A DNA stretch of 64,000 nt from Rufibacter sp. LB8. GTDB taxonomy: Bacteria > Bacteroidota > Bacteroidia > Cytophagales > Hymenobacteraceae. Under the pieces are notes generated by a model that did not search any database, was not told the DNA's origin, and saw only the letters and a list, made by a program, of their open reading frames with translations. This document shows, piece by piece, positions 27,784-36,255 of the stretch; positions within the stretch are counted from its first letter, which is position 1, and every line of letters starts with the position of its first letter. The stretch spans positions 1,550,001 to 1,614,000 of the forward strand of contig NZ_JADALJ010000001.1 in NCBI RefSeq assembly GCF_014876185.1. Reading direction: 5' to 3'. A program made the position numbers and the translations under genes.

Positions 27784-29112
27784 TTAATAGTTCTGTTGCT
27801 TGTCGTCAAAATCGTCAATCAGCATGCTCTTGGTGCGCTCTACTATCTTGCTGAAGAATCCGGCGCCGCTGTTCTGTTTCTGGGCAGGCTTGGCTTCATT
27901 CACGGCTCTTGACGGCTCTGGGTTCTGCATCTCAGTGTAGCGGTTGGCACGCTCATCCAAGGCCTGGTAACCGGCCAGCACCAAACCAACGGTGGTAGCG
28001 TACATTGGGCTCTTCACAGAGTCTATCTTGCTTTTGCCTAAATGCTCATTCGGGTAACCAATGCGGGCATCTAAACCGGTCAAATATTCCACCAGCTGTA
28101 CCAGATTCTGCAATTGGGCGCCACCGCCGGTGATCACCACGCCAGCCGCCAATTGGTTGGCATACCCGCTCCTAACAATTTCTGAATAGACAAGTTCAAC
28201 AATTTCCTCCATTCTAGCTTCAATAATAAAAGCAAGGTTTTTCAAGGAAATTTCTTTAGGCGTACGGTCACGCAAGCCCGGGATAGAGACAATCTCATTT
28301 TCAGAAGCCTCATCGGCAATGGCTTTGCCAAACCGCACTTTTAATTGCTCGGCCTGGTTCTGCATGACCATGCAGCCCTGTTTGATGTCTGAAGTAATAA
28401 TGTTCCCGCCAAACGGCAACACGGCGGTGTGCCGAATAATGTTGTCTTTGAAAATAGCCAAATCAGTAGTTCCACCGCCAATATCAATCAGGGCTACACC
28501 CGCCTCACGCTCTTCTTCGCTGAGCACGCTCATGCACGAGGCCAAAGGCTCCAGAATCAGCTGGTCAATCTCAAGCCCGGCGCGGTGAATGCACTTGTTG
28601 ATGTTGTTGATGGCGTTTGACTGGGCCGTGATAATGTGGAAGTTGCCTTCCAGGCGCACACCTGACATGCCCACTGGGTCCATGATGCCGTCTTCGTAGT
28701 CTACTTTGTAGTCCTGGGGCATGACATGAATGATTTCGCTGCCAGGAGGGGTTACCAAACGGTACATGTCATTGGTGAGGCGGTTCACGTCTTCCACGGT
28801 GATCTCGCTGTCCACAGAGGTGCGCGTGATGCTGCCGTTGTGCTGCAAGCTCTTGATGTGCTGACCGGCAATGCCCACGTTCACTACCTTGATGTCAATG
28901 CCTGACTGCTCCTCTGCCTGACGGATTGCCTTGCGGATGGCCTCAACGGTTTTGTCAATGTTGCTCACCATGCCGCGCACCACCCCTTCAGACACCGCTT
29001 TACCCAATCCAAGGATCTCCAGCTTGCCGTACTCATTCTTTCTACCTACCAGCGCGCAAATCTTGGTTGTCCCAATGTCTAAGCCTACAACAATTTTGTC
29101 GTTCTGAGTCAT
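27784..29112 (-). CDS. ftsA: Cell division protein FtsA
   Basis: 442 aa, actin-fold ATPase that tethers FtsZ to the membrane. Phosphate-1 motif VGLDIGTTKICALVG, phosphate-2 IDIGGGTTDLA, adenosine motif VVITGGGAQLQN. The C-terminal segment FFSKIVERTKSMLIDDF is amphipathic, as expected for the membrane-targeting helix. Located 8 nt after ftsQ and 20 nt before ftsZ. Confidence 0.96.
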   Translation of the reverse strand: MTQNDKIVVGLDIGTTKICALVGRKNEYGKLEILGLGKAVSEGVVRGMVSNIDKTVEAIRKAIRQAEEQSGIDIKVVNVGIAGQHIKSLQHNGSITRTSVDSEITVEDVNRLTNDMYRLVTPPGSEIIHVMPQDYKVDYEDGIMDPVGMSGVRLEGNFHIITAQSNAINNINKCIHRAGLEIDQLILEPLASCMSVLSEEEREAGVALIDIGGGTTDLAIFKDNIIRHTAVLPFGGNIITSDIKQGCMVMQNQAEQLKVRFGKAIADEASENEIVSIPGLRDRTPKEISLKNLAFIIEARMEEIVELVYSEIVRSGYANQLAAGVVITGGGAQLQNLVQLVEYLTGLDARIGYPNEHLGKSKIDSVKSPMYATTVGLVLAGYQALDERANRYTEMQNPEPSRAVNEAKPAQKQNSGAGFFSKIVERTKSMLIDDFDDKQQNY

Positions 29113-29120
29113 ATCAATAT

Positions 29121-29882
29121 CTATTCACAAATAATCTGATCCTTGTATTCCACGTTCAGGCGGCTGTATTTCTCCCAGCCTACCACCGGCAGCACTTCTT
29201 TGTAGAAGACAAACAGTTTCCTGAACTTCTCCTGCACCTGCACCGGTTTCCCGAACTCAATTCGCTGGTCGCCCACCTGGGTCAAAAAACTCACGCTGCC
29301 CTTGCCGTCAATGTGCATGTGGGCCAGCTGCGCGTTCCAGAACTCGTCTTTTTCAATAAACTTCAACAACTCCAGATAGGGCAAACCCACCGAGTCTTGA
29401 AAGAAGGAGCCGGCGGGCTTTTTCAAGACCAATGAGGAGGTCACCGGCAGCACGTGGGCCGTGTACAGAGAAGAGAGGGGCAATTGGTTGCCTTCTTCAT
29501 CTAGATACGCGTCTTTTTCAGTGCTTAGCAAGCGGGCAATGGGCCTGTTTTGCCGTATTGTGACGTTGATGTTCCCTGCCAAATCCCGGGAGACCTCGGC
29601 TTCTTTCACAAATTTATGCGATTTAATCCGCATTTCCAGTCCCTTGAGGTCAATCTCTCCCTTTTTCATTCCGGTGAGTGGTTGCTTCCCATTTCTGGTG
29701 AGCAAGGCCATCACTTCTGAATCACTAAGAAAGTAATTGTTATACTCATTATCAATTTTAATATTGACTTTTTCGCATATTTTTTCGGCCTGCCGGGTAC
29801 CTGAAAACCCAGCCAGAAAAACAAAGCTCGCGGCGCAAAAAACTACGAAAAGCAGGGCTTTTACCTTCCTATTCCAATACAT
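29121..29882 (-). CDS. ftsQ: Cell division protein FtsQ
   Basis: 253 aa. A single N-terminal membrane segment (ALLFVVFCAASFVFLAGF) is followed by a periplasmic domain with a POTRA-like start (VKEAEVSRDLAGNINVTIRQ) and a conserved YLDEEG. It links early and late divisome proteins. Start overlaps the end of murC by 14 nt; identified mainly by motif pattern and position between murC and ftsA. Confidence 0.88.
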   Translation of the reverse strand: MYWNRKVKALLFVVFCAASFVFLAGFSGTRQAEKICEKVNIKIDNEYNNYFLSDSEVMALLTRNGKQPLTGMKKGEIDLKGLEMRIKSHKFVKEAEVSRDLAGNINVTIRQNRPIARLLSTEKDAYLDEEGNQLPLSSLYTAHVLPVTSSLVLKKPAGSFFQDSVGLPYLELLKFIEKDEFWNAQLAHMHIDGKGSVSFLTQVGDQRIEFGKPVQVQEKFRKLFVFYKEVLPVVGWEKYSRLNVEYKDQIICE

Positions 29883-31278
29883 GGTTCTGCTCCTCCATAA
29901 ATGCTTTTATCTCAGGAACAAGCGTGTCAATGTCTCCTGCCCCCACCGTGGCCAACACGGCAAAATCCAACTCTTTTGCTAACGCAGCTAGCACTTCTTC
30001 TTTTTTTAGCAAACGCTTGTTTGCCAAGGGTAACTTGTCAAACAGCAGCTTGGCATTCACGCCTTCAATGGGCAACTCACGGGCTGGGTAAATATCCAGC
30101 AGCCAGACCTCATCTGCCAAACTCAAACTGGTGGCAAAGCCTTCTAAAAAATCACGGGTACGGGTAAACAAATGCGGCTGAAAGACAACACGAAGCTTTT
30201 TCTTTGGATACAGCGCCCTCACGGAAGTCAAAAAAGCCTCAATCTCACGCGGATGGTGCGCATAATCATCTAAATATACCCTTTTTCCGTCAGTCCACAC
30301 CTTTTCAAACCGCCTTTTTACGCCCGTATAAACCGCAAGTCCGTTAGCAATTTCCTGGGCACTCACACCCGCCAGTGACACGGCCTGCACCGCGGCCAGG
30401 GCATTCTCTACATTATGGAAACCGGGTACCTGCAAAGCGGTCTCTGGGAGTTGGAAGTTCCAGCCTTGGGCAAAAAATTTCATACTTCCATCGGCTATTT
30501 TTATCTCGCCTGCCGCTAGCTCCTCACCTTCAAGACCATACCTGATAATCTTCACGGAAGGGTGAACGGCCTCTGCTATGCTCTGGTCAGCAGTATGGTT
30601 CAAGATCAGAAAACCATTGGGTTTAATCTGGCTCACAAACTGCCGGAATGACTCTACTAAGGCCTCCTTTTCGCCATAGATGTCCAGGTGGTCTGGGTCT
30701 GTGGAGGTGACAATGGCAATGTCTGGGTGCAAGGTCAGGAACGAACGGTCATATTCATCGGCTTCCACCACGGCCAGGGCCCGGTCTTCGTCTTTGGCTG
30801 GCAGCAACAAATTAGAACCCAAATCTGTGGAAATGCCACCCAGAAACGCCGACGTGGAGACACCTGCGTGGTGCAACAAATGCGCCACCATGGTAGAGGT
30901 AGTGGTTTTACCATGCGTGCCCGCCACCGCAATCAAATACTGGTCAGCGGTGAGCAAGCCCAACACCTGCGAGCGCTTCATGATGGTAAAACCTTGTTGC
31001 TCTAAATATTGCCGCTGTGTGTGGGTTTTGGGAACGGCGGGCGTCAATACCACCAGCGTTTTTGCCTTCATTTCCAGAAATGAGCCCGGAATCAGGTTTA
31101 CGTCATCTTCGAAATGAATCTGGGCACCTTCTTCCTGCAATTTCTGGGTGAGCGGCGTAGGCGTCTTGTCATAACCCGCCACGGCAAAGCCTTTGGCCAG
31201 AAACCAGCGGGCGATGGCGCTCATGCCAATGCCGCCAATGCCTAAAAAGTAGATATTCTCAAATTGCCGCAGGTTCAT
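29869..31278 (-). CDS. murC: UDP-N-acetylmuramate--L-alanine ligase
   Basis: 469 aa. N-terminal FLGIGGIGMSAIARWF, ATP loop VAGTHGKTTTSTMV, central VVEADEYDRSFLTLHPD and YAHHPREIEAFL identify MurC, which adds the first peptide residue (L-Ala) to UDP-MurNAc. Overlaps murG by 4 nt and ftsQ by 14 nt. The segment encoded by 31056-31092 (IPGSFLEMKAKTLVV) is clear repeat A sequence in frame; the surrounding conserved residues (LVVLTPAVP) are intact, so the enzyme should still work. Confidence 0.96.
   Translation of the reverse strand: MNLRQFENIYFLGIGGIGMSAIARWFLAKGFAVAGYDKTPTPLTQKLQEEGAQIHFEDDVNLIPGSFLEMKAKTLVVLTPAVPKTHTQRQYLEQQGFTIMKRSQVLGLLTADQYLIAVAGTHGKTTTSTMVAHLLHHAGVSTSAFLGGISTDLGSNLLLPAKDEDRALAVVEADEYDRSFLTLHPDIAIVTSTDPDHLDIYGEKEALVESFRQFVSQIKPNGFLILNHTADQSIAEAVHPSVKIIRYGLEGEELAAGEIKIADGSMKFFAQGWNFQLPETALQVPGFHNVENALAAVQAVSLAGVSAQEIANGLAVYTGVKRRFEKVWTDGKRVYLDDYAHHPREIEAFLTSVRALYPKKKLRVVFQPHLFTRTRDFLEGFATSLSLADEVWLLDIYPARELPIEGVNAKLLFDKLPLANKRLLKKEEVLAALAKELDFAVLATVGAGDIDTLVPEIKAFMEEQNHVLE
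31056..31092 (-). repeat. Repeat A sequence inside murC
   Basis: Plus-strand text GCGTTTTTGCCTTCATTTC, loop, AGAAATGAGCCCGGA. The left arm and right arm both match intergenic copies with a few changes. It is translated as GSFLEMKAKT in the TCA-TTT-NNN-GAA-ATG frame. Confidence 0.8.
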
Positions 31279-32378
31279 TTTATTAGTTTAAAAAGTTCCT
31301 GCACAATGGTTTCGGTGGCGAAAGGCCGCGCCAGCAACGCGATGTTGCGGCTCAACTCTGCTTGTTTTTCTTTATTTTGGGCTAAAGCGAAAGCGCTGCT
31401 CCACAATTTGTCTGCTTCTGCGTCTTTCACCAATACGGCCGCTTCTTTATTTACCAAAGCCATGGCGTTTTTGGTTTGATGGTCCTCCGCCACGTTAGGC
31501 GAAGGCACCAGAATAGACGGCTTCTGCGCCAGACACAGTTCTGAAATTGACAAAGCCCCCGCACGGGAAATCACCACATCTGCCGCCGCGTAGGCCAAAT
31601 CCATGCGTTTGATGAAGTCAGAAGCCTTGATTTGGTCTGTAGGAAAATGCTGCACCGTCGCTTCTGCCGTGGAGATAAACGTCTTGCCCGTTTGCCAAAT
31701 CAAGTTGTAGCCTTTCTGCTGGATTTCTGCCAGGGCAGCCTCTGTGGCTTGGTTCAAGGTGCGGGCGCCCAAACTTCCGCCTATTACCAGAAATGTAGTT
31801 CTGGCAGGGTTCAACTCGAAGTAAGCCATGGCTTCTTCGCGTTTCCCCTTTAGTTCAGTAATGTCACGGCGTACGGGATTGCCGGTGTGAATCAGTTTTT
31901 CCTTCGGGAAGTACTTCTCCATGCCGTCATAGGCCACACAAATCTTTTCTACCTTGTTAGCCAACAACTTATTGGTGATACCGGCGTGCCCGTTCTGTTC
32001 CTGAATCAAGGAAGGAATTCCCATTTTGGTAGCCGCATACAACAACGGACCGCTGGCGTAACCGCCCACGCCTACCACCGCATCGGGTTTAAAGTCTTTG
32101 ATGATTTTATACGCTTTCCGGACGCTGGAAATGACTTTTAGCGGAAAAGAAAGATTGTCTAAAGTCAGTCTTCGTTGCAAACCACTAATCCAGAGACCAA
32201 TGATTTTATAGCCTGCTTCGGGCACACGTGTCATTTCCATGCGGCCTTCGGCGCCCACAAACAGAATTTCAGCCGTTGGGTGCAACCGCTTAATCTCATT
32301 GGCGATGGCCACCGCCGGATAGATGTGCCCGCCGGTGCCGCCCCCACTAATAATGAATCTGTAGGTTTTCTCAGGCAT
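31275..32378 (-). CDS. murG: UDP-GlcNAc:lipid I N-acetylglucosaminyltransferase
   Basis: 367 aa, GT28 family. Donor/acceptor motifs ISGGGTGGHIYPAVAIA, GVGGYASGPLLYAA, QEQNGHAGITNK, VIGGSLGART and SRAGALSISELCLAQKPSILVPSP. Makes lipid II at the cytoplasmic face of the inner membrane. Four-nt overlap with murC, 8-nt overlap with ftsW. Confidence 0.96.
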   Translation of the reverse strand: MPEKTYRFIISGGGTGGHIYPAVAIANEIKRLHPTAEILFVGAEGRMEMTRVPEAGYKIIGLWISGLQRRLTLDNLSFPLKVISSVRKAYKIIKDFKPDAVVGVGGYASGPLLYAATKMGIPSLIQEQNGHAGITNKLLANKVEKICVAYDGMEKYFPKEKLIHTGNPVRRDITELKGKREEAMAYFELNPARTTFLVIGGSLGARTLNQATEAALAEIQQKGYNLIWQTGKTFISTAEATVQHFPTDQIKASDFIKRMDLAYAAADVVISRAGALSISELCLAQKPSILVPSPNVAEDHQTKNAMALVNKEAAVLVKDAEADKLWSSAFALAQNKEKQAELSRNIALLARPFATETIVQELFKLIK

Positions 32379-33534
32379 GGCTCAAGGCTGGTTTGTTCAC
32401 GGCCCCAATTGCCTGCTGGCGCGCCTCATATTCGCTTCGGCTCACACTCAGGATAATGCCAATGGAAATACCGGTGAAAATAAGCGAGGTTCCGCCCATA
32501 CTCAATAGCGGCAACGGCAAACCGGTAATCGGACCCAAGCCCACGGCCACGCCCATGTTCACCATTGCCTGAATGACAAGACTAAAACTCAGGCCCGCCG
32601 ACAGCAATCCCCCGAAGGCGCCCAAACTGTTGGTCACCGCCACCATGCCGCGGTAGAGAAAGGCCAGGTAGAGCATCAACACGGTGGCCCCTCCTATTAA
32701 CCCGTATTCCTCAATAATGATGGCGTAAATAAAGTCTGAATACGGGTGCGGCAACACATTGCGTTGGTCTGAATTACCCGGCCCTTTGCCCACAATTCCG
32801 CCCGTGGCAATGGCGATGTAGGATTGCTCCAGTTGGAAAACAGTTTCCTCAGAATCAAGGAAATTCTCAATCCTGGAGATAGCCGTCTGCATCCGCTGCC
32901 CTATGGTCAAAGCAATGGTCCCGAAGATGGCCCCGACTATAATCATGGTGAAAATGGGTTTCATGGGCACCCGTCCGATGAACATCAGCAGAATACAGGT
33001 CATGAAAAGCAAAAAGCCCGTGGAGATATTACTCATGGCAATCAAGCCGCAAATCAAGCCACTCCAGAGAAACAACGGAATCAAGGTTTGTTTGTGCGCG
33101 ATGTTCATCTGGCGCTTGCTCAGTATGCTGGCCAAATAAGAAATCAAGGCCAGCTTGGCCAAATCTGAGGGCTGAAACGTCTGGTTGATGATGGGAATAG
33201 TGAGCCAGCGCGACGCCTCGTTAATGTTAGAGCCTTTCAAATAAGTGTAAATCAGCAAGGGTACCGAAAACATTAGCGCCACTTGGCTCATCTTGGCGTA
33301 ATAGCGGTAGTTGACTTTATGCGCCAGCCACACAAAGGCCAAACCAATGAAAATCAGTGCCGAGTGCTTGAACAGGTAATATTCCGTGTTCCCCGACATC
33401 ATTTTGTAGGCGAGCGTGCCCGTGGCCGAGTACACCACCGCAATACTGATCAACCCGAAAGTGAGCACAATACCCCACAGAATAGGGTCGCCTTTAAGGT
33501 TCTCGCGGAGCCAATCTTTCGCTGCTGTCATCAT
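32371..33534 (-). CDS. ftsW: Lipid II polymerase FtsW (SEDS family)
   Basis: 387 aa with about ten membrane segments. SEDS signatures include the region RWLTIPIINQTFQPSDLAKLAL (split: RWLTIP, then FQPSDLAKL), IIEEYGLIGG and the C-terminal GLPLPLLSMGGTSLIF. Polymerises septal glycan together with FtsI encoded in the same cluster. Overlapping starts ATGATG (33534/33531) coincide with the murD stop. Confidence 0.93.
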   Translation of the reverse strand: MMTAAKDWLRENLKGDPILWGIVLTFGLISIAVVYSATGTLAYKMMSGNTEYYLFKHSALIFIGLAFVWLAHKVNYRYYAKMSQVALMFSVPLLIYTYLKGSNINEASRWLTIPIINQTFQPSDLAKLALISYLASILSKRQMNIAHKQTLIPLFLWSGLICGLIAMSNISTGFLLFMTCILLMFIGRVPMKPIFTMIIVGAIFGTIALTIGQRMQTAISRIENFLDSEETVFQLEQSYIAIATGGIVGKGPGNSDQRNVLPHPYSDFIYAIIIEEYGLIGGATVLMLYLAFLYRGMVAVTNSLGAFGGLLSAGLSFSLVIQAMVNMGVAVGLGPITGLPLPLLSMGGTSLIFTGISIGIILSVSRSEYEARQQAIGAVNKPALSHA

Positions 33535-34883
33535 ACCCGAGTGTTTTTTAGCGCGGCCACTGCTTCTGCAAACGCGCGGCCCCGGTGTTCATAATTGTTG
33601 AATAAATCAAAACTTGCGCAAGCCGGCGAGAGCAACACCACATCGCCTTTCTCAGCGAAATCAAAAGCTAGCTTTACTGCCTCCTTCACATCCTGCGTTT
33701 CTACCGTTTTCGGGCTCATTTCTGAAAATGAAGCCAAAATCTTGCTGTTATCTAGGCCCAGGCAGACAATGGCTTTCACTTTGTCCTGCACCAAAGGCAG
33801 CAGCGTGGAATAATCATTGCCTTTGTCTTTGCCGCCCACTACCCACACAATAGGTTCTTTGATGCCGTCCAGCGCGTACCAAACGGCTTCCACATTGGTG
33901 GCTTTGGAATCATTGATAAAGCGCACGCCGTCAATCTCGCCTACCGGCTGTAATCTATGCTCCGCGTTCTGGAAAGTGGCAAGTGCGGTTTCTATTTGCT
34001 CTGGTGAAATACCGACCAGCAAGGCGCCGCCCACGGCAGCCATGGTATTGTATTGGTTGTGCTGGCCAATCAAATTAGAACCCGTTGTGTCCAGTTTTGT
34101 CTTCATTTCACAAACAGAGGCCAAAATCGACTTCTCTTCAAAATTGATGGCTAATGTTTCTGACTCTTTCAGGCCGAAAGGAACCGGTTTGCCCGGCACC
34201 TGGTGGGTTGCCAGATATTTTTGAATCTCCGCGTCATCCAGGTTGAAGAGGAAGAAATCTTCGGAAGTCATGTTCTGCGTGATTCTAAACTTGGCCGCAG
34301 CATAGCTTTCCATTTGGTAGTTGTAGCGGTCCAGATGGTCTGGCGTGATGTTGAGCAAAATGCTTATGTGCGCCTTGAACGCATACATGTTGTCCAGCTG
34401 AAAACTGCTTAGTTCCACCACGTAGTAGTCGTAACCGCCTTCCAATACTTTGCCGGCCAGACTTTCGCCCACATTACCGGCCAGAGCCACTTTCAAACCC
34501 GCGCTTTTCAGCAGGTGGTAGGTAAGCAGCGTGGTGGTGGTTTTGCCATTGGTACCCGTGATGCAGATGAACTTTCCTCCAGCATACCGCCCCGCGAACT
34601 CAATCTCAGAAATCACCGGAATTCCTTTTTCCAACGCCCCTTGAATCACAGCCACAGAATCTGGAATGCCCGGGCTCTTGATAATTTCCGCAACTGCGTA
34701 GATTTGTTCCAGCGTGTGCGTTCCTTCCTCAAAAGGAATCTTGGCTTGCTGCAACTGGATTTTGTATTTCTCAGAAATTTCGCCTCGGTCAGACACGAAC
34801 ACATCATAACCTTTGGCCTGCGCCAGCAAGGCCGCGCCAACGCCGCTTTCCCCCGCTCCTAGTATGGCTATTTGTTTGTTCAT
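33531..34883 (-). CDS. murD: UDP-N-acetylmuramoylalanine--D-glutamate ligase
   Basis: 450 aa. N-terminal AILGAGESGVGAALLA, ATP loop ITGTNGKTTTTLLT, FINDSKATNVEAVWYALD, VGGKDKGNDY and the C-terminal SPACASFDLFNNYEHRG are diagnostic for MurD. Adds D-Glu to UDP-MurNAc-Ala. Two internal stretches match repeat A in the same reading frame: 33703-33741 (ILASFSEMSPKTVE, an essentially unchanged copy) and 34092-34130 (ILASVCEMKTKL, weaker). Both are in loops between conserved blocks. ATG at 34883. Confidence 0.96.
   Translation of the reverse strand: MNKQIAILGAGESGVGAALLAQAKGYDVFVSDRGEISEKYKIQLQQAKIPFEEGTHTLEQIYAVAEIIKSPGIPDSVAVIQGALEKGIPVISEIEFAGRYAGGKFICITGTNGKTTTTLLTYHLLKSAGLKVALAGNVGESLAGKVLEGGYDYYVVELSSFQLDNMYAFKAHISILLNITPDHLDRYNYQMESYAAAKFRITQNMTSEDFFLFNLDDAEIQKYLATHQVPGKPVPFGLKESETLAINFEEKSILASVCEMKTKLDTTGSNLIGQHNQYNTMAAVGGALLVGISPEQIETALATFQNAEHRLQPVGEIDGVRFINDSKATNVEAVWYALDGIKEPIVWVVGGKDKGNDYSTLLPLVQDKVKAIVCLGLDNSKILASFSEMSPKTVETQDVKEAVKLAFDFAEKGDVVLLSPACASFDLFNNYEHRGRAFAEAVAALKNTRV
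33703..33741 (-). repeat. Repeat A copy inside murD
   Basis: ACCGTTTTCGGGCTCATTT, loop CTGA, AAATGAAGCCAAAATC: as good as many intergenic copies. Translated as ILASFSEMSPKT within an otherwise normal MurD. Confidence 0.9.
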
Positions 34884-34929
34884 TTTTTGTTCAAGCGTTC
34901 TGTGCAGTGTAATTTATTCTGAAACTGAA

Positions 34930-34975
34930 TTTCCATTTTTGGCTTCATTTCTGAAAATGAGCCCCAAAACGGAAA
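34930..34975. repeat. Repeat A copy between murD and mraY
   Basis: 46-nt imperfect palindrome, ends TTTCC/GGAAA, arms CATTTTTGGCTTCATTT and AAATGAGCCCCAAAACG. The only intergenic repeat inside the dcw operon; it lies 5 nt after the mraY stop and 46 nt before the murD start. Confidence 0.9.
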
Positions 34976-34981
34976 ATCTTC

Positions 34982-36199
34982 CTACCTCAATTTCAAAGTC
35001 ACCAAAGTCAAAATGGCCAGCATGATGCCCACGGTCCAGAAGCGGGTGACAATCTTAGATTCATGGTAACCTAGTTTCTGGTAGTGATGGTGCAGCGGTG
35101 ACATCTTGAAAATTCGTCGGCCTTCGCCGTATTTGCGTTTGGTGTATTTGAAGTAGCTCACCTGAATCATAACCGATAGGTTTTCCACTAAAAAGATGCC
35201 GCAGAGAATTGGGATTAGGAGCTCTTTTCTCAAAATGAGCGCCAAAACGGCAATGATGCCGCCAATGGAAAGGGAACCGGTGTCACCCATGAACACTTGC
35301 GCCGGGTACGAGTTGTACCACAAAAAACCCACGCAGGCGCCCACAAAGGCGGTACAGAAAATCACCAACTCGCCGGTGTTGGGAATGTACATGATGTCAA
35401 AGTAATCGGCGAAGATGGCGTTACCAGACACCCAGGCAAACACCGCCAAGGTAGTACCAATAATAGCTGAAGTCCCAGCGGCTAGGCCGTCAATGCCGTC
35501 GGTGATGTTGGCGCCGTTTGATACGGCCGTGATGATGATAATCACCAACGGGATGTACAGGAAGCGGGCGTAAGAGCCCAAAACGGGACTCGCAAAGCTG
35601 AAGAAATGGTGGTAATCCAGTTCGTTGTTTTTGGTGAACGGCACGGTGGTAATCATCTTGCGAACGTCTTCAAAGGAACCACCCACGTCAATGGCCGAGA
35701 TACCTTTTTCTGTGAGGTATTGGCGTACCACCACGTCTTCGTTGAAAAACAACACCACGCCTACAATCAACCCCAAACCCACCTGCCCAATGATTTTGAA
35801 CTTGCCGGCCAGACCTTCTTTGTTCTTCTTGAAGACTTTAATATAATCATCCAGAAACCCGATGGCGCCCAGCCACAGCGTAGACACCAGCATTAAAATA
35901 ATATAGATATTGCTCAGTCGTGCCAGCAGAAGCGTAGGCAGCACAATGGCCAACAGAATGATTAGACCGCCCATGGTTGGCGTGCCTTTCTTCTCCATCT
36001 GGCCTTCCAGACCCAAGTCTCTGATGGATTCGCCTACTTGTTTGCGATGCAGCATTCTTATCAAGCGTCCGCCGAAAATCATGGCAATCAAGAGAGATAG
36101 CAGCGCCGCCAAGCCAGCCCTGAACGAAATGTATTGGAATACACCCGCGCCCAGCACGTCAAATTCTTGGTCTAAGTATCTAAAAAGGTAATACAGCAT
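34982..36199 (-). CDS. mraY: Phospho-N-acetylmuramoyl-pentapeptide transferase
   Basis: 405 aa, about ten membrane segments. Transfers phospho-MurNAc-pentapeptide to undecaprenyl phosphate (lipid I). Signatures: [59 protein letters not shown] and PLHHHYQ. A hydrophilic insert around residues 165-200 before the HFF segment looks like the family's Bacteroidota version. The codons 35219-35250 (ALILRKELL) look like repeat A although the peptide itself is native to MraY. Confidence 0.96.
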   Translation of the reverse strand: MLYYLFRYLDQEFDVLGAGVFQYISFRAGLAALLSLLIAMIFGGRLIRMLHRKQVGESIRDLGLEGQMEKKGTPTMGGLIILLAIVLPTLLLARLSNIYIILMLVSTLWLGAIGFLDDYIKVFKKNKEGLAGKFKIIGQVGLGLIVGVVLFFNEDVVVRQYLTEKGISAIDVGGSFEDVRKMITTVPFTKNNELDYHHFFSFASPVLGSYARFLYIPLVIIIITAVSNGANITDGIDGLAAGTSAIIGTTLAVFAWVSGNAIFADYFDIMYIPNTGELVIFCTAFVGACVGFLWYNSYPAQVFMGDTGSLSIGGIIAVLALILRKELLIPILCGIFLVENLSVMIQVSYFKYTKRKYGEGRRIFKMSPLHHHYQKLGYHESKIVTRFWTVGIMLAILTLVTLKLR

Positions 36200-36255
36200 C
36201 TTATAATGTTTAGGATGTAGGCATTTTCTGCCTTGCCTTCCCTGCTATCCGTCGG

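Noticed and set aside
34092-34130. Listing the second murD match as a separate repeat feature
   Set aside because: Only the frame-1 peptide pattern and part of the DNA match; kept as a weaker observation in the findings.
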